Assembly (NCBI GenBank): GCA_003567115.1
Contig: PXAP01000262.1
Location: 1 to 23,664, forward strand
Length of the DNA: 23,664 nucleotides
Source of the DNA: Bacteroidota bacterium
Lineage (GTDB): Bacteria; Bacteroidota; Bacteroidia; Bacteroidales; PUMT01
Direction of reading: 5' to 3'
Shown here: in pieces, positions 7,321-15,861 of the stretch
Layout: every line of letters starts with the position of its first letter
Numbering within the stretch: position 1 is the stretch's first letter
Notes under the pieces: generated by a model
Database searches by the model: none
Seen by the model: the letters and a program-made list of their open reading frames with translations, nothing else
Told to the model about the DNA's origin: nothing
Position numbers and translations under genes: made by a program

Positions 7321-9354
7321 ATGAAGAAATTCAGGAGACACCTCATCACTTCGGCCCTTCCCTATGCCAACGGCCCTATTCATATTGGCCACCTGGCGGG
7401 AGTCTATGTACCATCGGACATTTATACCCGCTACCTGCGCCTTCGCGGAAAAGAGGTGATCCACGTCTGCGGCTCCGATGAACACGGAGTGCCCATCACC
7501 ATAAAAGCCAGGCAGGAAGGTCTGACTCCCCGGCAGGTAGTGGACCGGTATCATGAATTGAATAAAACCTCCTTTGAAAAATTCGGCATCTCGTTCGATA
7601 TCTATTCCCGTACCTCCAACGCAACGCATTATGAAACAGCTTCGGAGATATTTAAAAAACTTTATGACAAAGGTGAGTTTATTGAAAAAACCACACCCCA
7701 GTACTATGATGAAGAGGCGCAGCATTTTCTGGCCGACCGCTACATACAGGGAACCTGTCCCCATTGCAGCAATGAGAGTGCCTACGGCGACCAGTGTGAG
7801 AAGTGCGGCACATCACTCAACGCAACCGACCTTATAAACCCCCGCTCCACCATCAGCGGCTCAACACCCGTTATGAGAGATACCAGGCACTGGTTTCTGC
7901 CTCTGGACAAGTATGCACCCTTTTTGAAGAAATGGATAGAGGATAAAAAAAAGGAGTGGAAAGCAAATGTATACGGACAGTGCAAATCATGGCTGGACCA
8001 GGGGCTCCAGCCCAGGGCAGTGAGCAGGGATCTGGACTGGGGGGTGCCCGTCCCCCTTGAAAATGCCACAGGTAAAGTACTATATGTATGGTTCGATGCT
8101 CCCATAGGATATATCTCGGCAACAAAAGAGCTTACCCCCGACTGGGAAAATTACTGGAAAGACCCCGGCACCAGGATGATACATTTTATCGGAAAAGACA
8201 ACATAGTATTCCACTGTATCGTCTTCCCCTCTGTGCTTCACGCCGGGGGGAGCTATATACTGCCCGATAATGTGCCTGCCAATGAATTTATGAACCTTGA
8301 AAATAACAAAATCTCAACCTCCCGCAACTGGGCGGTCTGGCTGCATGAATATCTCGAGGAGTTCCCGGGCAAACAGGATGTGCTGAGATACGTACTTTGC
8401 GCAAACGCCCCTGAAACAAAAGACAGCGACTTCACCTGGAAAGATTTCCAAACACGCAATAACAATGAGCTGGTTGCCATTTACGGTAATTTTGTGAACC
8501 GGGCAATTGTTCTCACCAACAACTACTTTGAAGGTAACGTTCCTGAACGCGGTGAAATGAATGAATATGATCTGAAGGTGCTGGAGGAAATGCCAAAGAT
8601 ACGTCAAAACCTTGAAAACAGCCTTGATCAGTTCCGCTTCAGGGATGCCCTGAAGGAGGCCATGAACCTGGCGCGGCTGGGAAACAAGTACCTGGCCGAT
8701 ACCGAACCCTGGATAATATTCAAAACCGATCCCAACAGGGTACAGACCATCCTGAACATTGCCCTGCAGATCTGTGCATCGCTGAGCGTAATCACCGAGC
8801 CCTTCCTGCCCCACTCAGCCGGCAGGCTGAAACAGTTCCTCAATATTTCCGGCATCCCGTGGGACCGGGCAGGCGACAGGGAACTTATCCCGCCCCGGCA
8901 TGTCATTGGAAAGGGCGAACTCCTTTTTGCAAAAATAACCGACCAGGAGATAGACAGGCAGCTTAACAAACTCATTGCCATCAGGAAAATGAATGAAAAA
9001 GTTTCTGCCGGACTGCTGCCCGTGAAAAAGAATATAAGCTACGAGGACTTCTCTGTACTGGACATACGCATCGGTACCATCACCAAAGCTGAAAAGGTGG
9101 CAAAAGCCAAAAAACTGCTGAAACTGACCATTGATACAGGTCTGGATAGCCGCACCGTGGTTTCGGGTATAGCAGAGCATTTCGATCCCCTGACCCTTGC
9201 CGGCAGACAGGTGTCGGTCCTTGTCAACCTGGAGCCAAGGAAGATCAGGGGAATTGAATCGCAGGGCATGATACTTATGGCAGAAGATGCTGAGGGAAAA
9301 CTGGTTTTTGTTTCTCCCGGCGAAAAAATCGCCAACGGATCGGTAGTAAAATAA
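7321..9354 (+). CDS. metG: Methionyl-tRNA synthetase
   Basis: A 677-residue class I synthetase that charges tRNA-Met in the cytoplasm. The HIGH motif is at 21-24 within [15 protein letters not shown] zinc-binding knuckle is formed by Cys146, Cys149, Cys159 and Cys162. The second signature appears as KISTS (330-334), a usual variant of KMSKS in this subgroup. An anticodon-binding helical domain follows. The C-terminal ~110 residues (from about [14 protein letters not shown]) form the Trbp111/EMAPII-like tRNA-binding and dimerisation domain, which matches the long form of MetRS. The ATG at 7321 starts right before the catalytic fold and sits behind a strong predicted promoter. The gene stands alone on the plus strand. 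Its stop lies 9 bases from the stop of a convergent gene, with no terminator between them. Confidence 0.98.
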   Translation: MKKFRRHLITSALPYANGPIHIGHLAGVYVPSDIYTRYLRLRGKEVIHVCGSDEHGVPITIKARQEGLTPRQVVDRYHELNKTSFEKFGISFDIYSRTSNATHYETASEIFKKLYDKGEFIEKTTPQYYDEEAQHFLADRYIQGTCPHCSNESAYGDQCEKCGTSLNATDLINPRSTISGSTPVMRDTRHWFLPLDKYAPFLKKWIEDKKKEWKANVYGQCKSWLDQGLQPRAVSRDLDWGVPVPLENATGKVLYVWFDAPIGYISATKELTPDWENYWKDPGTRMIHFIGKDNIVFHCIVFPSVLHAGGSYILPDNVPANEFMNLENNKISTSRNWAVWLHEYLEEFPGKQDVLRYVLCANAPETKDSDFTWKDFQTRNNNELVAIYGNFVNRAIVLTNNYFEGNVPERGEMNEYDLKVLEEMPKIRQNLENSLDQFRFRDALKEAMNLARLGNKYLADTEPWIIFKTDPNRVQTILNIALQICASLSVITEPFLPHSAGRLKQFLNISGIPWDRAGDRELIPPRHVIGKGELLFAKITDQEIDRQLNKLIAIRKMNEKVSAGLLPVKKNISYEDFSVLDIRIGTITKAEKVAKAKKLLKLTIDTGLDSRTVVSGIAEHFDPLTLAGRQVSVLVNLEPRKIRGIESQGMILMAEDAEGKLVFVSPGEKIANGSVVK

Positions 9355-9363
9355 TAAAAAGGT

Positions 9364-10410
9364 TTACCGGCTGAGCATCCAGGCATCGGATGTGCCCGGC
9401 TGCGCCCTGACCCTGCGGAGCACTTGCAGGGCTTCACCTGAATTTTCACTGGAGAAAAGGGATACGCGGTAAAGTTCATTTTCAGATTCGATGACCTGGC
9501 AGCTGTATCCTTCCTGTTCCATCCTTTCTTTGAATAACCCGGCATTCTGCATGCTGCTGAAGCTGCCGGCAATAATATGGTGCCTCCTGGGAGTTACAGG
9601 TTCTGCAACAGCCTCTTCCCCATCTGCTGCATCACCTGCCGCCGGTCCCGAAAGCTCGCCGGCATCAGTTAATTCCTCATACATAAGAGCCCTGCGCATG
9701 CCGGTCATATCCTCAAGGGCATCTGCAACTGAAGCAGGCGGAGGATCCTTCTTTTCATCAACAACCGGCAATTCTCTTATCTCCGAATCAACAACAGCGG
9801 CAAACGGATTCAGGGAAGAGATATCAAAACTGAACTCCCTGATAAAATTTGTATTCATTGCCCCCCAGCTGAGTGCAGCAATAAGCGGTATGCCGACTGC
9901 TGCGTAACGAAGCAGTCTCCTGACACTTCCGGGCATCCTGACACTTTCGGTATCTCCGGCTTTTATTCTCGCCTTAAGGCCTGCCTCCCCGGCATGAAGC
10001 GGAGGATAACGGAAAAAAGAAAGGCCATAGGCATCGGTAAGGAAATTGGAGGCAGGGTCGGGATCAAACTGCATATTCCCATGCCTGTCCACCGAAAACT
10101 GCCCTATCCCCTCAAAATGAACCATACTTCCTTCAAGGAGTCTGCCCTGCACCCTGGCTGAAAAAGATTCGACCAGCTTTTTTGCATCAACATAATTCAT
10201 TGATAATCTGGCAGAAAGGTAACTGATAAGCAAGCCATCATTATGATCCAGCCTGGCATTGAACCCAACCTCCCTGCAAGGGGGATGAAAACTGTTGGCA
10301 GCCCGGTCAATCCTGGCCGATCGTTCATTGGTCACAAAACCTCCGAAGCCCGGAACAACCACGCAGTCATGATGATATAACAGATCTCGTATATGTTTTA
10401 CCAGTTCCAA
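9364..10410 (-). CDS. CCDC81-type HU-domain membrane protein with SPOR domain
   Basis: A 348-residue protein. The N-terminal half (about 1-138) matches the Bacteroidota tandem HU-CCDC81 domains: LLYHHDCVVVPGFGGFVTN at 10-28 and EGSMVHFEGIGQFSVD at 93-108 are the recognisable blocks. A single hydrophobic segment spans about 165-184 (LLRYAAVGIPLIAAL). An acidic, Ala/Pro-rich linker covers about 205-274. A SPOR domain occupies about 275-348 (HHIIAGSFSSMQNAGLFKER onward). SPOR domains bind denuded septal peptidoglycan, so the predicted topology is cytoplasmic HU-like domains and a periplasmic SPOR domain. Whether the HU-like part binds DNA is not known to me. It has its own predicted promoter and is divergent from the sugar operon. 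Confidence 0.82.
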   Translation of the reverse strand: MELVKHIRDLLYHHDCVVVPGFGGFVTNERSARIDRAANSFHPPCREVGFNARLDHNDGLLISYLSARLSMNYVDAKKLVESFSARVQGRLLEGSMVHFEGIGQFSVDRHGNMQFDPDPASNFLTDAYGLSFFRYPPLHAGEAGLKARIKAGDTESVRMPGSVRRLLRYAAVGIPLIAALSWGAMNTNFIREFSFDISSLNPFAAVVDSEIRELPVVDEKKDPPPASVADALEDMTGMRRALMYEELTDAGELSGPAAGDAADGEEAVAEPVTPRRHHIIAGSFSSMQNAGLFKERMEQEGYSCQVIESENELYRVSLFSSENSGEALQVLRRVRAQPGTSDAWMLSR

Positions 10411-10466
10411 AGTCCTGCAGATTAAATGATGACCAGTATGATAACTGCTATGTTATTTATTTAATA

Positions 10467-10500
10467 CAAAAGTAAATAATTATTTCATGATATGTCCCAA
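10467..10500 (-). promoter_or_regulatory. Predicted promoter for the HU/SPOR gene
   Basis: On the minus strand TACTTTTG (10467-10474) is an exact TAnnTTTG box. A TTGG box at 10497-10500 lies 22 bases upstream, slightly longer than the usual spacing. The start codon at 10410 is about 57 bases downstream. Confidence 0.45.
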
Positions 10501-10517
10501 CTTGCATCATTTTTTTT

Positions 10518-10525
10518 TAACTTTG
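10518..10525 (+). promoter_or_regulatory. Predicted -7 box for the nucleotide-sugar operon
   Basis: TAACTTTG is an exact TAnnTTTG box, 32 bases before the first start codon at 10558, and it follows a run of eight T. I found no good TTTG-like box at the expected upstream distance, so the promoter is less certain than that of metG. Confidence 0.4.
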
Positions 10526-10557
10526 CTGACTGCTGAAAAATAACCGGTTACATTATC

Positions 10558-11691
10558 ATGGAAAAAATACAGATGGTCGACCTTACCGGCCAGTACAACA
10601 AGATCAGAAGTGAAATTGACGCTGCAATTAGCAATGTCATCACTTCGGCCGCCTTTATCAACGGACCCGAAGTTAAAGCTTTCGGCAAAAACCTGGAAAC
10701 TTACCTGAACGTAAGCCATGCCATAACCTGCGGCAACGGTACCGATGCCCTGCAGATAGCACTCATGTCGCTTAACCTGAAAGAGGGCGACGAGATAATA
10801 ACCACCCCCTTTACCTTTATTGCCACGGCAGAAGCCATCGCGCTGCTCGGACTCAAACCGGTGTTTGCCGATATCTCTCCCTGCTGTTTCAACATCGATC
10901 CTGCAGAGATTGAAAAGCAAATAACAAAAAAAACCAAAGCTATCCTTCCGGTCCACCTCTTCGGACAATGCGCCAATATGGATGCTATAACGGACATTGC
11001 AGACAGGCACAACCTTTATGTGATTGAAGATGCAGCCCAGGCAATGGGGAGCGAATATACCTTTTCTGACGGACTGGTAAAGAAGGCCTGTGCAATGGGA
11101 CATATAGGCTGTACAAGCTTTTACCCTTCCAAAAACCTGGGATGCTTCGGCGATGGCGGGGCCATGCTGACCAGCATCCCTGAACTTGCTGAAAAAATGC
11201 AATCCATCGCACAGCACGGCTCAGCGGTTAAGTATTACCATGAGAGAATAGGAGTAAATTCAAGGCTGGATGCCCTGCAGGCAGCAATCCTCAATGTGAA
11301 GCTGAAGTACCTGGACCGGTATAACCAGTCAAGGGTTAAGGCAGCGGGTTATTATGATAAGGAGCTGGAAGGGATTGAACAGCTTACTGTGCCAAAACGC
11401 ATGAAGCAATCCACTCACATATTCCATGCCTATACCCTGAAAACAACGGCTCAGGACAGGGACCCCCTGTGCAAATTTCTTAAAAAACGCGGCATTCCGA
11501 CAATGATATACTATCCCGTACCCCTGCACCTGCAAAAGGGATACTCAAAGTACGGATATAAAAAGGGAGACTTCCCCGTTTCCGAAGCACTTACCGGTTC
11601 GGTTCTTTCCCTGCCAATGCATACCGAGCTTTCAAATGAACAGCTTCAGTATATCTGCAATGCCGTAAGGGAATATTTTAAAAAAGCATAA
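10558..11691 (+). CDS. wbpE: WbpE-type UDP-2-acetamido-3-oxo-glucuronate aminotransferase (DegT/DnrJ family)
   Basis: A 377-residue PLP-dependent sugar aminotransferase. The PLP-binding lysine is Lys192 in [20 protein letters not shown] (157-161) supplies the aspartate (158) that contacts the pyridine ring, and GNGTDALQ (59-66) binds phosphate. The DegT family has many substrates. The three genes that follow are WbpD-, WbpB- and UDP-HexNAc-dehydrogenase-like, which points to amination of the 3-keto sugar made by WbpB, with glutamate as donor, giving the 3-amino-GlcNAcA nucleotide. In P. gingivalis the corresponding enzyme is PorR. It is the first gene of the operon and its stop is separated from the wbpD start by one base (TAATATG), so the two are probably translationally coupled. 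Confidence 0.88.
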   Translation: MEKIQMVDLTGQYNKIRSEIDAAISNVITSAAFINGPEVKAFGKNLETYLNVSHAITCGNGTDALQIALMSLNLKEGDEIITTPFTFIATAEAIALLGLKPVFADISPCCFNIDPAEIEKQITKKTKAILPVHLFGQCANMDAITDIADRHNLYVIEDAAQAMGSEYTFSDGLVKKACAMGHIGCTSFYPSKNLGCFGDGGAMLTSIPELAEKMQSIAQHGSAVKYYHERIGVNSRLDALQAAILNVKLKYLDRYNQSRVKAAGYYDKELEGIEQLTVPKRMKQSTHIFHAYTLKTTAQDRDPLCKFLKKRGIPTMIYYPVPLHLQKGYSKYGYKKGDFPVSEALTGSVLSLPMHTELSNEQLQYICNAVREYFKKA

Positions 11692-11692
11692 T

Positions 11693-12280
11693 ATGAGTGC
11701 ACAGGATAAAGGTTACCAGGCTCATCCAACTGCAGTTATTGATACGGGGTGCACCATAGGAGCCGGCACACGTATATGGCATTTTTCCCATATAATGCCT
11801 GATTGTATAATAGGTGAGAACTGCAGCCTGGGACAGAACGTTGTTGTTTCTCCCGGTGTGGAGCTTGGTAATAATGTGAAGGTGCAGAACAATGTCTCTG
11901 TATATACCGGGGTGATTTGTAAAGATGATGTCTTCCTCGGCCCTTCCATGGTATTTACCAATATTATCAATCCCCGCAGCGCAATTGCAAGAAAAGATCA
12001 GTATGTAAAAACCATAGTGGAAAAAGGGGCAAGCATAGGTGCCAACGCCACCATAATATGCGGGAATAATATCGGGCCGTATGCCTTCATCGGTGCGGGG
12101 GCGGTGATAACCAGAGAGGTAAAGGCCTATGCCCTGATGACAGGCAATCCTGCACGGCAGCGAGGCTGGATGAGCGAGTACGGTCACAGGCTGAAGTTCG
12201 GAGATGACGGCATTGCCGTATGCTCCGAAAGCAAAGAGATGTACAGGCTGGAAAATGATCAGGTCAGTAAAATAACATAA
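11693..12280 (+). CDS. wbpD: WbpD-type UDP-3-amino-GlcNAcA 3-N-acetyltransferase
   Basis: A 195-residue left-handed beta-helix acetyltransferase. Hexapeptide repeats run through about residues 16-75 and 112-140 ([20 protein letters not shown] and [20 protein letters not shown] are clear examples). Family-typical blocks are VFTNIINPR (87-95) at the insert between the two repeat runs and [10 protein letters not shown] (158-167) at the end. It should transfer acetyl from acetyl-CoA to the 3-amino group made by the preceding enzyme, giving UDP-2,3-diacetamido-2,3-dideoxy-glucuronate. Other 3-N-acetyltransferases of this fold (QdtC/FdtC type) act on dTDP sugars; the wbpE/wbpB neighbours favour the UDP-glucuronate route. 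Confidence 0.88.
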   Translation: MSAQDKGYQAHPTAVIDTGCTIGAGTRIWHFSHIMPDCIIGENCSLGQNVVVSPGVELGNNVKVQNNVSVYTGVICKDDVFLGPSMVFTNIINPRSAIARKDQYVKTIVEKGASIGANATIICGNNIGPYAFIGAGAVITREVKAYALMTGNPARQRGWMSEYGHRLKFGDDGIAVCSESKEMYRLENDQVSKIT

Positions 12281-12382
12281 ATGTTCACTGCCACAATAAA
12301 ACCCAGATACAGGAGAAAGAAGCAACATCAGGAAAAATTTAATAATCTCCGGTTAAGGCCTGACTGTAAAGCCGGTGGCTGA
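12281..12382 (+). CDS. Possible 33-residue basic peptide, doubtful
   Basis: An ATG follows the wbpD stop directly (TAAATG) and opens 33 codons ending in TGA at 12380-12382. The product would be strongly basic (PRYRRKKQHQEK near its middle) with no hydrophobic segment. I do not recognise it. It may be chance in a 211-base gap that is unusually long for this operon. Confidence 0.12.
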   Translation: MFTATIKPRYRRKKQHQEKFNNLRLRPDCKAGG

Positions 12383-12491
12383 TTCATCTTCATAATGAAC
12401 TGTTCCGGGATCTGAGATGATAAAAAACAGAGCTCCGGGGGTGTAATTCCCCTGATGTAACCAGCAAAATGATGATACAAAATTTAAAAAT
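12383..12491 (+). other. Intra-operon spacer between wbpD and wbpB
   Basis: The remainder of a 211-base gap inside an otherwise tight operon. It contains GGGG (12437-12440) and CCCC (12449-12452) around 8 bases, and an A/T-rich stretch just before wbpB. There is no exact TAnnTTTG box and no T-run terminator. I see no gene. Confidence 0.4.
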
Positions 12492-13457
12492 ATGTCTCAT
12501 AAACCGCATAATTTTGCCCTTATAGGTGTTTCCGGATATATTGCCGTCCGCCATCTGCAGGCAATAAAGGAAACTGGCAATCTGCTGCTTGCCGCCCTTG
12601 ACCCGTTCGACAGCGTGGGCATTATCGACAGTTACTTCCCCGAAGCGGACTTTTTTGTGGAATTTGAAAGATTCGACCGCCATATAGACAAACTGAAAAG
12701 GGTCGGCACCAGGATAGATTATGTGAGTATCTGCTCTCCCAACTATCTGCATGATTCGCATATACGCTTTGCCATGCGCCAGGGAGCCGATGCCATATGT
12801 GAAAAGCCCCTGGTGCTTAATCCATGGAACCTGGATGCACTGGCCGAGATAGAAAAGGAAACCGGAAAGAAAATTTACAATATCCTCCAACTGAGACTTC
12901 ACCCCTCAATAATTGCACTCCGGGAAAAAATAAGAAAGGAACCGGCAGATAAAATTCACGATATAGACCTCTCATACATAACCAGCCGTGGTAACTGGTA
13001 CCATATCTCATGGAAAGGAGATATACATAAATCGGGTGGGGTGGCGACAAACATCGGGGTTCACTTTTTCGATATGCTCACCTGGATATTCGGTCCGGTA
13101 AAAGAAAATATCGTTCACCTCTCCGGTCAAAAGCGTGCTGCAGGGTATCTGCGACTTGAAAAGGCCAGGGTCAGGTGGATCCTCAGCCTGGACTATAAAG
13201 ATCTGCCTGAAACAGTAAAAAAACGCAACCAGCGCACATACCGTTCAATCAGCATTGACGGCGAAGAGATTGAATTCAGCGAAGGCTTCACCGACCTGCA
13301 TACCGAAACCTACAGAAATATACTCGCAGGAAAAGGGTTTGGACTGGAAGAGGCAAGGCAGTCGATCGAAACAGTTTATACCATAAGAAACTCAAACCCC
13401 ATAGGACTCAGGGGAGAATATCACCCCTATCTTAATAAGATAGAAAAGTATTACTGA
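12492..13457 (+). CDS. wbpB: WbpB/WlbA-type UDP-GlcNAc-uronate 3-dehydrogenase
   Basis: A 321-residue Gfo/Idh/MocA-family oxidoreductase that oxidises C3 of UDP-GlcNAcA with NAD. The N-terminal Rossmann motif is ALIGVSGYIAVRH (9-21). VSICSPNYLH (78-87) and CEKPL (103-107) carry the family's EKP lysine (Lys105). Blocks close to Pseudomonas WbpB and Bordetella WlbA as I recall them include YITSRGNWY (162-170), GVATNIGVHFFDML (183-196; His191 and Asp194) and EFSEGFTDLHTETY. In WlbA/WbpB enzymes the NADH stays bound and is recycled with 2-oxoglutarate, which couples the step to WbpE. Length and the resemblance along the whole protein make this one of the surest specific assignments in the operon. 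Confidence 0.92.
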   Translation: MSHKPHNFALIGVSGYIAVRHLQAIKETGNLLLAALDPFDSVGIIDSYFPEADFFVEFERFDRHIDKLKRVGTRIDYVSICSPNYLHDSHIRFAMRQGADAICEKPLVLNPWNLDALAEIEKETGKKIYNILQLRLHPSIIALREKIRKEPADKIHDIDLSYITSRGNWYHISWKGDIHKSGGVATNIGVHFFDMLTWIFGPVKENIVHLSGQKRAAGYLRLEKARVRWILSLDYKDLPETVKKRNQRTYRSISIDGEEIEFSEGFTDLHTETYRNILAGKGFGLEEARQSIETVYTIRNSNPIGLRGEYHPYLNKIEKYY

Positions 13458-13492
13458 TAACCGATTGACAGACAATAATAACTTCTTATATT

Positions 13493-14800
13493 ATGATGTA
13501 CGAACAACTTATCAATAAACAGAAAAAGATATCTCTCATCGGACTGGGTTACGTCGGACTTCCTATTGCACTTGAGTTTGCCAAAAAGATACCCGTGATC
13601 GGCTTTGACATTAAACCGGAACGTGTGGAGCAGATGAAAAGGGGCATTGACCCCAGCCGTGAGCTGGAAGCGGGAGAATTTAAAGGATGCGACATATTGT
13701 TCACCTCCAACCCCGAAGACCTCCGGGAGGCCGCTTTCCATATAATCGCAGTGCCCACACCGATCGATGATCATAAACTGCCCGATCTCACCCCCCTGAT
13801 CAAGGCATCGGAAACAGTCGGGAAAATACTGAAGAGAGGCGACTACGTAATTTATGAATCGACAGTCTATCCGGGCTGTACGGAGGAGGAGTGTATCCCT
13901 GTACTCGAAAAACACAGCGGACTGAAGTTTATAAAGGACTTCAAGGCAGGGTATTCCCCCGAAAGGATAAACCCCGGAGACAAGGAGCATACGCTTACAA
14001 GGATTGTAAAGGTAGTCTCCGGGTGCGATAATGAGTCGCTCGAAAACATAGCAAAAACCTACGAGACGATAATTGATGCCGGAGTGCACCGTGCCGGCTC
14101 AATAAAAGTAGCCGAAGCAGCCAAAATAATTGAGAACACACAGCGTGATATAAATATCGCTTTTATGAACGAACTCTCAGTAATCTTCAATAAAATGGAG
14201 ATAAACACCGGGGAAGTTCTGGAGGCAGCGGGAACAAAATGGAATTTTCTCAGGTTTTATCCCGGACTGGTGGGGGGGCATTGCATAGGTGTGGATCCCT
14301 ATTACCTCACATATAAGGCCAAAGAATATGGATACCATGCCCAGATAATCAATGCCGGCCGCTTTATAAACGATTCGATGGGCGCCTACCTGGCCAAACA
14401 GACGGTCAAAAGGATCATATTGCTCGACAAAGACATAAGGGATGCCCGTATCCTCATAATGGGAGTGACCTTTAAGGAGAACGTGAGCGATATCAGGAAC
14501 TCAAAGGTGGCCGATGTGTACAATGAACTGAGATCTTTCGGCATTGATAATATTGACGTGGTAGACCCTCTTGCCTCTGCCGAAGAGGTCAGGGAAGAAT
14601 ATGGCATTGAAATGAAAAAAGCCCCCGGAAGCAACTATGATGCCGTCATAGTGGCAGTCAACCATAAAGAGTTTCTTGATCTGCCGGTTGACTATTTCAG
14701 GGCAGTGACCAACACCAATGCGCTGCTGGTAGATGTAAAGAGTATCTACAAAAAACTTTTTACCATTGAACAGGATGGTTTGCGCTACTGGAGCCTCTGA
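13493..14800 (+). CDS. tviB: UDP-N-acetylhexosamine 6-dehydrogenase, TviB/WbpO type
   Basis: A 435-residue UDP-sugar dehydrogenase that oxidises C6 of the sugar to the uronate in two NAD-dependent steps. The NAD motif is GLGYVG (17-22). AVPTPI (86-91) and YESTVYPG (121-128) follow. The central helix carries EAAKIIENTQRDINIA (208-223), and the catalytic cysteine is Cys264 in GGHCIGVDPYYLT. The sequence around AAGTKWNFLRFYPGLVGG resembles the TviB/WbpO/VipA group (UDP-GlcNAc or UDP-GalNAc) rather than WbpA or glucose-type Ugd. It should supply UDP-GlcNAcA to WbpB and so act first in the pathway although it is fourth in the operon. ATG ATG opens the frame; either may be used. Exact substrate (GlcNAc or GalNAc) is inferred. 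Confidence 0.87.
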   Translation: MMYEQLINKQKKISLIGLGYVGLPIALEFAKKIPVIGFDIKPERVEQMKRGIDPSRELEAGEFKGCDILFTSNPEDLREAAFHIIAVPTPIDDHKLPDLTPLIKASETVGKILKRGDYVIYESTVYPGCTEEECIPVLEKHSGLKFIKDFKAGYSPERINPGDKEHTLTRIVKVVSGCDNESLENIAKTYETIIDAGVHRAGSIKVAEAAKIIENTQRDINIAFMNELSVIFNKMEINTGEVLEAAGTKWNFLRFYPGLVGGHCIGVDPYYLTYKAKEYGYHAQIINAGRFINDSMGAYLAKQTVKRIILLDKDIRDARILIMGVTFKENVSDIRNSKVADVYNELRSFGIDNIDVVDPLASAEEVREEYGIEMKKAPGSNYDAVIVAVNHKEFLDLPVDYFRAVTNTNALLVDVKSIYKKLFTIEQDGLRYWSL

Positions 14801-14832
14801 TACAAGGGGCTGATCAACGTAAAATTCAGTCT

Positions 14833-15861
14833 ATGGATACTATACTGGTTACGGGAGGAACAGGCTATATAGGCTCACATACCGTGGTGGAGCTTATTAA
14901 TGAAGGATTCAGGGCGCTGATAGTCGACGACCTGTCAAATTCAAATATTGAGGTTCTCGACGGAATCGAGAAGATCACCGGCGTAAGACCGGGTTTTGAA
15001 AAAATGGATATCTGCAACGGCCCGCTGCTGAAAAGCTTTATGGACAGGCACAAAGATATTACTGCCATAATTCATTTCGCAGCTTCCAAATCGGTGGAAG
15101 AATCGGTCGGCAAGCCACTTAAATATTACAGGAACAACCTTGTATCACTGATGAACCTGCTTGAAGAGATGCAGACTGGTTCAGTCAGCAACCTGGTATT
15201 CTCTTCATCATGCACAGTTTACGGGCAACCTGATAAACTGCCGGTAACCGAATCGGCACCGGTTAAGAAGGCAGAATCCCCTTACGGCAATACCAAAAAG
15301 ATATCTGAAGATATAATAGCCGATTGCATAAAGGCCGATAATTCCCTTAAATCAATATCACTCCGCTATTTCAACCCTATCGGAGCCCATCCCTCTGCCC
15401 TTATCGGTGAATTACCGGGAGGAATTCCTGATAATCTGGTTCCTTTCATTACACAAACAGCCATAGGTATGCGCAAGGAAATTAAGGTATTCGGTGGCGA
15501 CTACAACACTTCCGACGGGTCATGCATACGCGATTACCTGCACGTTACCGATCTGGCCAAAGCACACGTGGTGGCAATAAAACGGCTGCTGGAGAAACGA
15601 AACAAGAGTAACTATGAGGTGTTTAACCTGGGAACGGGAAAAGGAGTCTCGGTGCTCGAAGTGATAAAAACATTCGAAAGGGCCAACTCTTTAACCCTGA
15701 ATTATAAAATTACCGGAAGGAGGGCGGGAGACATAGAACAGGTTTGGGCAGACACAAGTCTTGCAAACAGCGAACTTGGCTGGAAAGCAGAAAGCAGTCT
15801 GGAAGAGGCTCTTATTTCCGCCTGGAAATGGGAACAGCATTACCGTAAAAAATATAAGTGA
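14833..15861 (+). CDS. galE: UDP-glucose 4-epimerase (GalE family)
   Basis: A 342-residue extended SDR epimerase. NAD motif GGTGYIGSH (8-16), SSSCTVYG (124-131), and catalytic pair Tyr151 and Lys155 in SPYGNTKK. SLRYFNPIGAH (176-186) and GDYNTSDGSCIRDYLHVTD (222-240) are standard GalE blocks. It interconverts UDP-Glc and UDP-Gal. The residue aligned by eye with E. coli GalE Tyr299, the gate that excludes N-acetyl sugars, is Val304 (GDIEQVWAD), so UDP-GlcNAc/GalNAc or the diacetamido uronate may also be accepted. Its stop codon overlaps the rmlB start by one base (TGATG). GalE is often housekeeping, but here it is embedded in a sugar-precursor operon. Confidence 0.93.
   Translation: MDTILVTGGTGYIGSHTVVELINEGFRALIVDDLSNSNIEVLDGIEKITGVRPGFEKMDICNGPLLKSFMDRHKDITAIIHFAASKSVEESVGKPLKYYRNNLVSLMNLLEEMQTGSVSNLVFSSSCTVYGQPDKLPVTESAPVKKAESPYGNTKKISEDIIADCIKADNSLKSISLRYFNPIGAHPSALIGELPGGIPDNLVPFITQTAIGMRKEIKVFGGDYNTSDGSCIRDYLHVTDLAKAHVVAIKRLLEKRNKSNYEVFNLGTGKGVSVLEVIKTFERANSLTLNYKITGRRAGDIEQVWADTSLANSELGWKAESSLEEALISAWKWEQHYRKKYK

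Noticed and set aside
7321..7420. T-box or other riboswitch in the metG leader
   Set aside because: No T-box sequence or specifier loop pattern could be found by eye; only one palindrome is present.
10507..11217. 236-codon frame antisense to the wbpE-type gene
   Set aside because: The DegT frame with its PLP lysine motif is certain, and the antisense product shows no domain.
15858..15860. GTG start for rmlB
   Set aside because: The next codon is ATG, overlapping the galE stop as TGATG, and gives the normal RmlB N-terminus.
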